Origin: JAQGLW01 sp035995725
Lineage (GTDB): Bacteria > Pseudomonadota > Gammaproteobacteria > Burkholderiales > Burkholderiaceae_D
Reading direction: 5' to 3'
DNA: 22,476 nucleotides
NCBI GenBank assembly: GCA_035995725.1
Contig: DASYKE010000159.1
Location: 1-22,476, forward strand
Translations under genes and position numbers: made by a program
The notes under the pieces: generated by a model
Told to the model about the DNA's origin: nothing
The model's input: the letters and a program-made list of their open reading frames with translations, nothing else
The model's database searches: none
Part shown: positions 7,183 to 14,742 of the stretch, one piece after another
Numbering within the stretch: the stretch's first letter is position 1
How the letters are laid out: every line of letters starts with the position of its first letter

Positions 7183-8250
7183 TTACGCATGTTTGATGCT
7201 ATGGAGCGGAATGATTTTCTGCTCGTCCAGTTGCGTAAAAAGCCGCAGAAACATTTCTTCACTATCTATAACGTCACCGAAACCGGCTTGCCGTATTTTT
7301 GTGGTCGACGACATGACATCCCACTCCGCGGCGAATGCATAATCACCAAAATCCCAAGCGGCAAGCTCCGCAAACGAATGCAATTTCAGCCCGTACTTCC
7401 GCACCATCTGTTCCCAAAGTTCAGACTTATCCGACATGAACTCCTTGAGAGAGATGGTCTGAGGAGCTGCATACTCCATTCCAAAGTGCGCCGCGAATTT
7501 CGGCCAAAGGTCCTTCCATCGGAAGAAATCCCCGTTAGTGGCATTGAACGCTTCGTTGTCGCCGCGAGTCGTTCCGGCCGCCCACACCATTGCGCGCGCA
7601 AAATGTTCCGCATCGGTGACTTGATATAAGGCGTCATATGCGCGAGCCTTCCCTGGAAACCGCAACGGCAAGCCAAGCTCTTTTGAAATCGAGGCATACA
7701 TCGCGATCACCGTAAGCAGATTCATTGGCGTGCCGGGCGAATATCCGCAGAGGGTATGCGGGCGAAGTTCCGTCCAACTCCATGAATTGCCTTTTTGGAC
7801 TGCTTTCAGATAGTCCGCCTGGTCGAAATAAAAATTCGGCGGCATATGCCGCGGATCGCTTTCTTTTGCAGGAGTTTTTGCAGGTCCTAGATGAAATCCA
7901 TATGTTTTTCCACCTGTGACCAAGACACATTTTTTAAGGGTCGGGATTTGGTTAACCGCATCCATAAAATTGGCGAACATTTCCCGATTTGGTTTGGTCG
8001 CTGCAATCCAGTTGGTGGCTGGTAAATAGGCTGCATAAAAGACATGGGTTATGCCTCTGACGTTTCTGATCGCTTCTAAACAGATGTCCCTGTCAAGCAA
8101 ATCAACAGCGAGAAATTCCAGGCCTGCGGTGCTTCTCGCCGAAGGTACGCTTCGGCTTAATCCAACAACGTCCCATCCGCTTTTGGAGAGCTCCGAGACC
8201 AGGTAGCGTCCGATGACGCCTGACGCACCTGCTACCAACGCTTTTTTCAT
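7183..8250 (-). CDS. PRISE-type SDR (5beta-reductase/iridoid synthase-like), copy 2
   Basis: This 355-residue paralogue of the gene at 812-1873 has the Rossmann motif GASGVIG at residues 8-14, K115 in GGKTYG and Y141 in NFYF, the likely equivalents of the plant PRISE catalytic Lys and Tyr. The NEAFNATNGDFFRWKDLW stretch is very close to plant 5beta-reductases, closer than copy 1. Expected chemistry is NADPH-dependent reduction of an enone or aldehyde. Its ATG overlaps the TGA of the thiamine-diphosphate enzyme gene in an ATGA, with AGGA 6 bases upstream, so the two products are probably made together and act in sequence. It lacks the two arginines of copy 1 after the second strand (SRSVPSAR here), so cofactor preference may differ. 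Confidence 0.85.
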   Translation of the reverse strand: MKKALVAGASGVIGRYLVSELSKSGWDVVGLSRSVPSARSTAGLEFLAVDLLDRDICLEAIRNVRGITHVFYAAYLPATNWIAATKPNREMFANFMDAVNQIPTLKKCVLVTGGKTYGFHLGPAKTPAKESDPRHMPPNFYFDQADYLKAVQKGNSWSWTELRPHTLCGYSPGTPMNLLTVIAMYASISKELGLPLRFPGKARAYDALYQVTDAEHFARAMVWAAGTTRGDNEAFNATNGDFFRWKDLWPKFAAHFGMEYAAPQTISLKEFMSDKSELWEQMVRKYGLKLHSFAELAAWDFGDYAFAAEWDVMSSTTKIRQAGFGDVIDSEEMFLRLFTQLDEQKIIPLHSIKHA

Positions 8251-9953
8251 GCTGTTTCCTGATCGTTGACAGCCAATGTCGCTGTTCGTCCTAACGCTGA
8301 GAGCGCACGCTGACGTAACTCCATCATGCTGGCCTGATGTGTGAGCGCATTCGGATCGATCTGAATTTCAATCAGCGAGGGTTTTCCCATATTCATGCAG
8401 CGCTCCAGCGCGGGAATGAAATCGTCGGTTTTGGTAACCAGTTCGCCATGTGCACCAAATGCTCGCGCATATGCGGCGAAATCCGGATTGACTAAATCGG
8501 TACCCCATACTCGCTCTGGGAAATTACGTTCCTGATGAAGACGGATTGTTCCGTACATTCCATTGTTGACGACGATGAAAATGACATTCGCCTGATATTG
8601 GCAGGCGGTTGCCAATTCCTGTCCGTTCATGAGGAAACAGCCGTCGCCGCTAAACGAAATCACGACGCGCTGCGGGTAGGCCAATTTTGCGGCTACTGCC
8701 GATGGCACTCCATAGCCCATCGAACCATTCTTAGGCGCCAACTGCGTGCCGAGTCCGGTGTAACGGTAAAACCGATGCACCCAGGCCGAATAATTACCGG
8801 CGCCATTCGTGATAATCGTATCTGCCGGAACCAATCCTTCGAGGCTTCGTATAATCTGTGCCACCTGCACCGGGCCTACGTTCGACTGGGGGAGAGTCCA
8901 TTTCTCGTAGTCGCTCCGCGCGTCAGTTGTCCAGTCTCGCCACGCCGTACCGTCGACGACCTTGTCGCGAATCGCCCTGGAGAACTGCGGCATTCCCGAA
9001 TTGATCAACAATTCCGCCTGGAAGACCTTGCCCAGTTCATCGGCGCCGGCGTGGACATGGATTAGCTGCTGTACAGGGCATGGTGCCGTGACCAAGGTAT
9101 AACCATTGGTGGTCATTTCATCCAGTCGTGCTCCAATCACCAGCAGCACGTCGGCGCCTTTTACCCTCTGCGCCAACTTGGGATTGATGCCGATGCCAAT
9201 GTCGCCGACGTAGCATGGATGACGATTGTCGAACAAATCCTGGGATCGGAACGCGCACGCTACCGGCAATGACGAACGCTCTGCAAATTGCCGGACTGTT
9301 CCGCATCCCTCGGTAGTCCAGCCACTGCCTCCTAATATCAACAATGGTTGCTTGGCTGCGCCAAGCATTTCCAGCATCTGTTCGATATCTTCGACTGATG
9401 CACTCGCTTGGACAGCTTTGTATGCGGACGGCCGCGCCGCATTCATGACTTCCTCAGTCAGCATATCTTCCGGTAACGCCAGGACCACGGGACCCGGCCG
9501 GCCGGAAGTCGCAATCTGAAACGCATGGCTGATAAATTCCGGTACACGGTCGGCACGGTCGATCTGGGCTACCCATTTCGCCATTGGACCAAACATCCGG
9601 CGATAGTCAATTTCCTGGAACGCTTCACGCTCGACAAAATCGTTACCGACCTGTCCAATGAACAGGATCAGCGGCGTCGAATCCTGATAAGCAGTATGCA
9701 CCGCGATGCTCGCATTGGTCGCGCCCGGACCACGCGTGACAAAACAGATTCCTGGCTTTCCGGTTAACTTGCCGTGTGCCTCGGCCATATAACAGGCGCC
9801 ACCCTCCTGGCGGCAAACTACCAGTTCGAGCTGATCACGCACGTCATAGAGTGCGTCCAGGACCGCCAGGTAGCTTTCTCCCGGTACGCAAAATGCCCTT
9901 TCTACCCCATGCGTCTGCAGTGCCTCGACAAGTAACTGAGCTCCTGTAGTCAT
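8247..9953 (-). CDS. Thiamine-diphosphate enzyme, acetolactate synthase-like
   Basis: This 568-residue protein has the three-domain layout of acetolactate synthase and 2-oxo-acid decarboxylases: an N-terminal PYR domain, a central domain around 195-330 (LLILGGSGW), and a C-terminal PP domain. E50 in VCRQEGG is the catalytic glutamate that activates the cofactor. GDG at 436-438 and NN at 463-464 delimit the metal-diphosphate motif. The N-terminal VPGESYLAVLDAL is common in catabolic acetolactate synthase-like proteins. No small regulatory subunit gene and no ilvC are nearby, so branched-chain amino acid synthesis is unlikely. With an aldehyde dehydrogenase gene 3 bases upstream, a C-C lyase or decarboxylase giving an aldehyde is a reasonable inference. 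GGGAG lies 8 bases before the ATG. Confidence 0.87.
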   Translation of the reverse strand: MTTGAQLLVEALQTHGVERAFCVPGESYLAVLDALYDVRDQLELVVCRQEGGACYMAEAHGKLTGKPGICFVTRGPGATNASIAVHTAYQDSTPLILFIGQVGNDFVEREAFQEIDYRRMFGPMAKWVAQIDRADRVPEFISHAFQIATSGRPGPVVLALPEDMLTEEVMNAARPSAYKAVQASASVEDIEQMLEMLGAAKQPLLILGGSGWTTEGCGTVRQFAERSSLPVACAFRSQDLFDNRHPCYVGDIGIGINPKLAQRVKGADVLLVIGARLDEMTTNGYTLVTAPCPVQQLIHVHAGADELGKVFQAELLINSGMPQFSRAIRDKVVDGTAWRDWTTDARSDYEKWTLPQSNVGPVQVAQIIRSLEGLVPADTIITNGAGNYSAWVHRFYRYTGLGTQLAPKNGSMGYGVPSAVAAKLAYPQRVVISFSGDGCFLMNGQELATACQYQANVIFIVVNNGMYGTIRLHQERNFPERVWGTDLVNPDFAAYARAFGAHGELVTKTDDFIPALERCMNMGKPSLIEIQIDPNALTHQASMMELRQRALSALGRTATLAVNDQETA

Positions 9954-9956
9954 TGT

Positions 9957-11399
9957 TCAGGCTCCCGATGCAACATAGGAAGTCTTAAGGACGGTAAAAA
10001 ACTCCGCCGCATATTTACCTTGCTCGCGTGGGCCATAGCTTGACGCCTTACGTCCACCGAACGGCACATGGAAATCAACCCCGGCAGTCGCCAAATTGAT
10101 CATCACCATTCCGGCCTGTGCATGTCTTTTAAAATGCGATGCATGTTTCAGCGACGTGGTAGCTATCCCGGCGGTCAAGCCAAATGGCGTATCGTTTGCG
10201 ACGGCCAGGGCCTCGTCGTAATCGTCCACCTGAATCACGCTCGCCACCGGCCCGAAGATTTCTTCGCGGTTGATTTTCATCGACGGCGTCGTATTCAAAA
10301 ACAAGGCCGGCGACATGAAGTATCCCTGGGTCTCGCGTGTCAGTCGCTCACCGCCGAAGCGCAGTACCGCCCCTTCGCTTACGCCGTCTCTGATATAAGC
10401 AAGATTGCTTTCCAGTTGCGATTCATCGACGACCGGGCCAATGTTGGTCCCCGCATCGAGCGCATGGCCAACTCGCAGCTTGGCAAGTTTTTGTGACAGG
10501 GCATCGACGAATCGATCATGGATTCCCTTCGTCACGATGAACCGGCTGGCTGCCGTGCAGCGTTGACCGGTACTGAAATAGGCGCTTTGCAGCGATGCAT
10601 CCACCGCAAGATCCAGGTCGGCATCGTCCAATACCACCTGTGGATTTTTTCCGCCCATTTCGAGCTGGACCTTGCCCAGCCGAGCACCGACTATTTTCGC
10701 GACGCCTTCGCCCACTGTCTGCGAGCCGGTAAACGTGATCGCGTGGACGTCCTGCGATGTGGCAAGCGCCTCGCCGACGACGGAACCGCGCCCCATCACC
10801 AGGTTGAACACTCCTACAGGCAAACCGCTACGTGAAAGGATGTCGGCCAGGATCCATGCCGAGCCTGGCGTCAGATCGGCAGGCTTGAACACAACGCAGT
10901 TTCCATAAGCTAAAGCTGGGGCGATTTTCCAGGCCGGAATCGCGATTGGATAGTTCCAGGGCGTGATGATGCCGATTACACCGACGGGCTCACGGGTAAT
11001 TTCCACGGTGATCGATTCGCGAACGGAAGGAACGATTTCTCCGGCAATGCGCATTGTTTCAGCAGCAAAGAATTTGAAGATATTTCCGGCGCGGATAACT
11101 TCCTGTACCCCCTCGTTCAAGGTCTTACCCTCTTCACGCGACAGCAGCGTGCCTATTTCTTGAGAGCGGGCGAGGATCTCGGCGCCAATCTTTTCCAGGA
11201 CAACGCTTCTGGCGCTCGAACTGGTAACGGACCAGTTTGGGAATGCCGCATTGGCTGCTTCTATCGCTGCCTCGACCATAGATCGGTCCGCCTGTGCATA
11301 TTCACCGAGTATGTCGCTGATATCCGATGGATTACGATTTGGGCGATAAGCATTTGCGGCAAGCCATTTACCATTGACGTAGTTATTAAATTTTTTCAC
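9957..11399 (-). CDS. NAD(P)-dependent aldehyde dehydrogenase
   Basis: This 480-residue protein is a complete member of the aldehyde dehydrogenase superfamily. TPWNYP carries N149 (oxyanion hole), LEMGGKN carries the general base E247, GQRCTAASR carries the nucleophile C281, and EEIFGPV carries E380. It oxidises an aldehyde to an acid; the overall look is of semialdehyde dehydrogenases such as the succinate/2-oxoglutarate semialdehyde group, but specificity cannot be read. The start is GTG, not ATG: AGGA sits 6 bases upstream and the protein begins at the usual family position (NYVNGKW). The gene lies between the cupin gene (44-base gap) and the thiamine-diphosphate enzyme (3-base gap), which probably supplies its substrate. 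Confidence 0.93.
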   Translation of the reverse strand: MKKFNNYVNGKWLAANAYRPNRNPSDISDILGEYAQADRSMVEAAIEAANAAFPNWSVTSSSARSVVLEKIGAEILARSQEIGTLLSREEGKTLNEGVQEVIRAGNIFKFFAAETMRIAGEIVPSVRESITVEITREPVGVIGIITPWNYPIAIPAWKIAPALAYGNCVVFKPADLTPGSAWILADILSRSGLPVGVFNLVMGRGSVVGEALATSQDVHAITFTGSQTVGEGVAKIVGARLGKVQLEMGGKNPQVVLDDADLDLAVDASLQSAYFSTGQRCTAASRFIVTKGIHDRFVDALSQKLAKLRVGHALDAGTNIGPVVDESQLESNLAYIRDGVSEGAVLRFGGERLTRETQGYFMSPALFLNTTPSMKINREEIFGPVASVIQVDDYDEALAVANDTPFGLTAGIATTSLKHASHFKRHAQAGMVMINLATAGVDFHVPFGGRKASSYGPREQGKYAAEFFTVLKTSYVASGA

Positions 11400-11443
11400 A
11401 AATATTCCTGGTTGAACAGATAGGCGATAGCGCTTTGCGAAGA

Positions 11444-11854
11444 TCAGCGCTCGAATGGTTTAGATGTCCCGTCGGCTTCAAAGAAAAGATTCGGCTTCAA
11501 GAAGAAGCTGATGTTGATGCATCCATTCGGTGAGCGCGCGATATGTCGGCTCCCAGTCGGCCTGGCCACATAATTGCCAGCAGTTACCTCGCCTTCCTCA
11601 TCGACCAGGCTGCCTTCAAGAATGTAGGTCTGCTCTAGTTCCGCGTGCTCGTGATAGGGCAATTGCGAGCCTGGCGCCCACCGGAACAAACCGGTAAAGA
11701 GGCCAGTCGTCTTGTCCTCATAAAGCAGTTTGAATTCAACACCCGCATGTCGTGTCGGCTTCCAGGGAATATCCTCGGTGATGACAACGATCGAACGAAG
11801 TGCCGGATCGATAGACACGGCGGTCGCGTGCGACGGCGAAATGGGATCATTCAT
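11444..11854 (-). CDS. Cupin domain protein (ChrR/dihydroxyacetophenone dioxygenase-like)
   Basis: This 136-residue single-domain cupin shows metal ligands in PYHEHAELEQTYILEG: H68, H70 and E74, with H104 (GSRHIARS) as the fourth. That is the full set for Fe/Zn binding. The size and the surrounding sequence resemble the ChrR-like cupins, which include 2,4'-dihydroxyacetophenone dioxygenase, so a ring- or C-C-cleaving dioxygenase is possible, as is a non-catalytic sensor or isomerase. AGGAG stands 7 bases before the ATG. It is the first gene of the enzyme block, 353 bases downstream of the LysR gene, so it probably follows the main promoter of the cluster. Confidence 0.8.
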   Translation of the reverse strand: MNDPISPSHATAVSIDPALRSIVVITEDIPWKPTRHAGVEFKLLYEDKTTGLFTGLFRWAPGSQLPYHEHAELEQTYILEGSLVDEEGEVTAGNYVARPTGSRHIARSPNGCINISFFLKPNLFFEADGTSKPFER

Positions 11855-12207
11855 TTAAAGACTCCTAGGTTAAGAACTCAGAACGCCGGTATTTCCGTTT
11901 TTCCAGGGGTGGGAATCATGATCGATGACCAGGCCAAGCCTGCAGTTACCGTTACCGGGATGTGCTCATTAGATTGGCGGAATGGTTGGACGGCATTATT
12001 ACGTGCATGGTTTGCGGAAGCAATGACGACGCCGCATATCAGCTATGCAGAAAGCAGCATGTCTAATAGTCTGAGGAGACTGGTGGGACTTGACGGAAGC
12101 TTGGGATACTGGGCAGGTACACCGGCATTGGACAGCGCCACTGCCAGTTCTTAGCCTATCCGTGCGGAGGAACTGCCCGGACTTGTTAGGGATTTTGGAG
12201 CAGGTTT
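11855..12207. other. Intergenic region between LysR gene and cupin gene
   Basis: I see no gene in these 353 bases. As the leader of the cupin-led block it should hold the main catabolic promoter, yet no strong -35/-10 pair stands out on the minus strand. Visible items are a tandem GGTAAC repeat (minus strand, near 11947-11958), a small TCAT-CGATC-ATGA dyad near 11916-11928, and a CAGTTC/GAACTG inverted repeat (12145-12150/12170-12175) with a 19-base loop and no T-run. None is a firm call. Confidence 0.4.
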
Positions 12208-13134
12208 TCAGACGAGCGTTGCATCGCCCCATTGCCCGCTTTCGACCAAGCGCGCTATTTCCTGTCGAATGGTTTGTGTCACTTGCCTTTGTCCGGCAAT
12301 CGGTGGCCGGTTACGTGGCAATATGATCGCGACATCGCGTATCACATCCGGCATGACCAATGGGGCCGCCTTCAACACACCGCGCCTGACTTCATCTTGA
12401 ACGGACGCCAGCGGCAAAATGGTGCAACCGCAGCCCTCCGCAACGAGCTGTTTAGTAATATAGATGGACGCATCACATTCCATGCTGATCTGGAGCGATT
12501 TTGAAAAACGCGCGACGAGCGATTCTGCGAGTACCCGCAGACCATGTGGTTGACTCGGGAGCACCATTGGCACCTCAGATAACTGCTCTACCGGGAAGAC
12601 ATTGTCGTGCAGGGGAAAACCTGGTGGCGTAACAAAACTAAGCCTTTCCCGAAGCACTACATCCACGCCGAGCGCCAAATGATTTTCAGGCAGGTACACG
12701 ATCGCGGCATCAACTTCGCCGGTAGCAATCCAATCCTGAATATGGCCACCCAAACCTTCGCGAAAGCGTATCTGGATGCCAGGATAATCGGCTTTCAGCT
12801 TTTTGGCGACTGATCCGAATACAATCCGCGCGATCGACGGCTGTGCCGCGATAATGATGCTCGAAGGCCCTTGGCGAACCGCCTCGGACATATTGGAAGT
12901 AGCTGACTGTAATAGCTCCACAATATCGGCAGCATATTTCGCGAGACGATGACCGTTCTCGGTCAATATGACGCCGCGTCCGCTGCGGTGAAACAGTCGC
13001 GTATTCAGCTCGTTTTCGAGCGCAGTAATTCTCCGGCTAAGCACGGACTGCGACATGACCAGATCAAGCGAAGCACGGGAGTAATTCCCGGTATTGGCAA
13101 CACGCAAAAATAACGCCAGATCATCCGAATTCAT
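12208..13134 (-). CDS. LysR-family transcriptional regulator
   Basis: This 308-residue protein has an N-terminal winged helix-turn-helix (about residues 1-60): NYSRASLDLVMSQSVLSRRI followed by LENELNTRLFHRSGRGVILTENG, the hallmark of LysR regulators. The effector-binding domain follows from about residue 90 (SSIIIAAQPS). LysR proteins usually activate an adjacent catabolic operon when the substrate or an intermediate binds. Here the gene is in the same orientation as the operon and upstream of it, rather than divergent as is usual. AAAGG lies about 10 bases before the ATG, and a TTAATC-N11-GATTAA dyad lies 26-49 bases upstream, a likely site of autoregulation. Confidence 0.92.
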   Translation of the reverse strand: MNSDDLALFLRVANTGNYSRASLDLVMSQSVLSRRITALENELNTRLFHRSGRGVILTENGHRLAKYAADIVELLQSATSNMSEAVRQGPSSIIIAAQPSIARIVFGSVAKKLKADYPGIQIRFREGLGGHIQDWIATGEVDAAIVYLPENHLALGVDVVLRERLSFVTPPGFPLHDNVFPVEQLSEVPMVLPSQPHGLRVLAESLVARFSKSLQISMECDASIYITKQLVAEGCGCTILPLASVQDEVRRGVLKAAPLVMPDVIRDVAIILPRNRPPIAGQRQVTQTIRQEIARLVESGQWGDATLV

Positions 13135-13160
13135 TTATGGGCGGCCTTTCGCAGCATTTG

Positions 13161-13183
13161 TTAATCGAAGCAGCATAGATTAA
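13161..13183. promoter_or_regulatory. Probable LysR-type operator (TTAATC-N11-GATTAA)
   Basis: This is a perfect 6-bp interrupted dyad, TTAATC at 13161-13166 and GATTAA at 13178-13183, immediately upstream of the LysR gene. The size and spacing fit LysR-type recognition sites (interrupted dyads around T-N11-A). The word ATGCTGC also occurs twice on the minus strand in and beside it. Autoregulation is inferred. Confidence 0.5.
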
Positions 13184-13722
13184 TCATCGATAAGGCAGCT
13201 GTGATTCGAGAGCACACCTGTAGTCGAGGACTGTTTCATTGAAAACCGCCTTCAATTCCGTTATAAAGGCCCCAATATTACAAGGTTAACAGAAGTGGTT
13301 TCAGAATTCGAACAGCCAGATAAGCAGGAGCTTGCTTCACAAGCTCGCCCACAAGGCAGAACACAGGGCAATACCCGATCAGCCACACTCCACATAAGTC
13401 TGCTGGACCGATGAATATTTGATGTATTGATAGACACTTAATCTCGACGTTTGGCCCAATGCTCTGATTGATTTTGACGGGGTAGGGGAGGGTCCAACTA
13501 CAACCCATAAGAAACGGCAAGCGGACCCGATAAACGTCTGCTATATGCGGCGAAAGCTGCCGGTTAGGTTTGGCGGCCGACATGCGGCAGCCGGCCAGGA
13601 ACGGACATCCATAACGGTAGCCTAGCCTTTGTTAAAATGGGTGCATTGCACCAGTTACCATAAATAGTACAAAAGTCATCATGACCTGCTCCCCAATTTA
13701 GTCCGCAATCGACATAGAGTCT

Positions 13723-13842
13723 GCGGTTAATACAGTTCTACGCAATGCAAGGCCAAAAGATAAGCCATACAGCTTGCCAGACGGTGGAAGCATGTATCTG
13801 GAAGTGATGCCGACCGGAGCTAAGAAGTGGCGATTCAGCTAA
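13723..13842 (+). pseudogene. Remnant of a tyrosine integrase N-terminal domain
   Basis: Translated in the plus frame ending at TAA 13840-13842, this stretch gives NTVLRNARPKDKPYSLPDGG followed by an in-frame run with MYLEVMPTGAKKWRF and then the stop. This matches the well-known N-terminal arm of phage/island integrases (the DUF4102-type domain: T-D-T-x-x-R-N-A-K-P, D-G-G-x-Y-L, P-x-G-x-K-x-W-R). There is no start codon in the expected place, the frame is closed at TAG 13699-13701, and the stop falls right after W-R-F-S where the functional protein would continue for over 300 residues. It is therefore a fragment. It lies 24 bases before the next gene and marks a former integration event. Confidence 0.75.
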
Positions 13843-13866
13843 TCCATCCTTCGGAGGTAGGTCATC

Positions 13867-14706
13867 ATGGACCAAAAAGACAAAGCCGAACTGTTTAAAA
13901 AACTTCACACGAGCGACGATATCTTTCTGATGCCGAATGCCTGGAACGCGGGCAGCGCCTGTCTGTTGGCGGCTGCGGGATTTTCCTCTATCGCGACGAC
14001 CAGCGCCGGCATCGCTTACTCGTCGGGCCAGCCGGATTACGAAGCAAAAGTCAGCCGCGATGAGATGCTCGAAGCTGTCCGCTTAATTGCGGACTCGGTG
14101 GATATTCCGGTGAGCGCCGACCTCGAGGCTGGTTACGGCGAATCGCCGGAACAGGTTGGAGAGACCATCAGACTCGCTGTCGAGGCCGGCGTAATCGGGG
14201 CAAATATCGAAGACTATCTCGGCGACGCGCAGTCGCCACTCTACGAAAAAGCAGTGGCGGTCGATCGTGTAAAAGCTGCGCGCAAAGCAGCCGACGGCAG
14301 CGGTATTCCCTTTACGCTGACGGCGCGCACCGACTGCTTCATGGTCCAGATGTCCAACCCGTTTGCAGAAGCGGTCGAGCGCGCGAACCTGTTTCGCGAG
14401 GCCGGAGCGGATTGCCTATTCATCCCCGGAGCGAAGGATATCGCAACCATTGCAGCGCTGGTGCGTGAAATCGACGGCCCGCTCACCGTCGTCATGGGGT
14501 TCTCGGGACCCTCGATGACGGTCGCAGACCTGAAAGCAATCGGTGTAAGGCGAATCAGCATTGGCGGAAGCCTCGCCAGGGCCACATTCGGCCTGATCCG
14601 CCGGGCCGCTCAGGAAATGCGCGAGCATGGGACGTTTTCGTTCGCAAATGAACAGATCCCCGACCCGGAACTGCGCAAATTTTTCGCTTCGCAATTCAAG
14701 AAGTGA
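13867..14706 (+). CDS. Isocitrate lyase/PEP mutase superfamily enzyme
   Basis: This 279-residue TIM-barrel protein belongs to the family often annotated as isocitrate lyase/phosphoenolpyruvate mutase. Landmarks are LMPNAWNAGSACLL (21-34), TTSAGIAYS (44-52), SADLEAGYG with metal-binding D85, ANIEDY with E115, and LTARTD with R154. Relatives cleave or rearrange C-C or C-P bonds of 2-hydroxy or 2-oxo acids (2-methylisocitrate lyase, oxaloacetate hydrolase, PEP mutase). The KKCGH signature of true isocitrate lyase is absent, as is usual for this short subfamily, so the reaction is open. GGAGG lies 9 bases before the ATG. The gene stands alone, between the integrase scar and a convergent hydrolase gene. 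Confidence 0.88.
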   Translation: MDQKDKAELFKKLHTSDDIFLMPNAWNAGSACLLAAAGFSSIATTSAGIAYSSGQPDYEAKVSRDEMLEAVRLIADSVDIPVSADLEAGYGESPEQVGETIRLAVEAGVIGANIEDYLGDAQSPLYEKAVAVDRVKAARKAADGSGIPFTLTARTDCFMVQMSNPFAEAVERANLFREAGADCLFIPGAKDIATIAALVREIDGPLTVVMGFSGPSMTVADLKAIGVRRISIGGSLARATFGLIRRAAQEMREHGTFSFANEQIPDPELRKFFASQFKK

Positions 14707-14716
14707 GGTCCCGATC

Positions 14717-14738
14717 GGCGCTTGACCCTCCAAGCGCC
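14717..14738. terminator. Hairpin between convergent genes, possible bidirectional terminator
   Basis: GGCGCTTG (14717-14724) and CAAGCGCC (14731-14738) form a perfect 8-bp stem with a 6-base loop, in the 36-base gap between two convergent stop codons. Position and symmetry suit a terminator serving both genes. Neither strand has a clear T-run after the stem, so it may stabilise 3' ends rather than terminate alone. Confidence 0.5.
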
Positions 14739-14742
14739 TGCT

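Larger units (their letters stand above)
13135..13866. other. Gene-poor boundary region
   Basis: These 732 bases separate the minus-strand cluster from the plus-strand right block. The LysR operator lies at the left end and an integrase remnant at the right end. Between them (about 13200-13700) I see no credible gene: a 101-codon minus-strand open frame at 13278-13583 has no recognisable domain and looks random. A GGTGCA-T-TGCACC palindrome lies at 13640-13652. The region reads as decayed sequence at an old junction. Confidence 0.5.

Noticed and set aside
8247..9953. Cyclohexane-1,2-dione hydrolase-type ring cleavage, which would fit the ALDH partner
   Set aside because: The N-terminal PGESYLAV segment is of the ordinary acetolactate synthase-like kind, without the histidines I would expect there; kept only as a remote option.
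13278..13583. 101-codon minus-strand open frame in the boundary region
   Set aside because: No domain, no ribosome-binding site, odd composition; reads as chance or decayed sequence.
13640..13652. GGTGCA-T-TGCACC palindrome resembling an NtrC site
   Set aside because: The half-sites are in the opposite order to the NtrC consensus and the spacing is wrong; no nitrogen genes nearby.
13682..13694. TGACCTGCTCCCC, reminiscent of an IS3-family terminal sequence
   Set aside because: No transposase sequence, no second end and no target duplication visible; the resemblance is from memory and too short.
13867..14706. Annotation as true isocitrate lyase (aceA)
   Set aside because: Too short and lacking the KKCGH catalytic signature.
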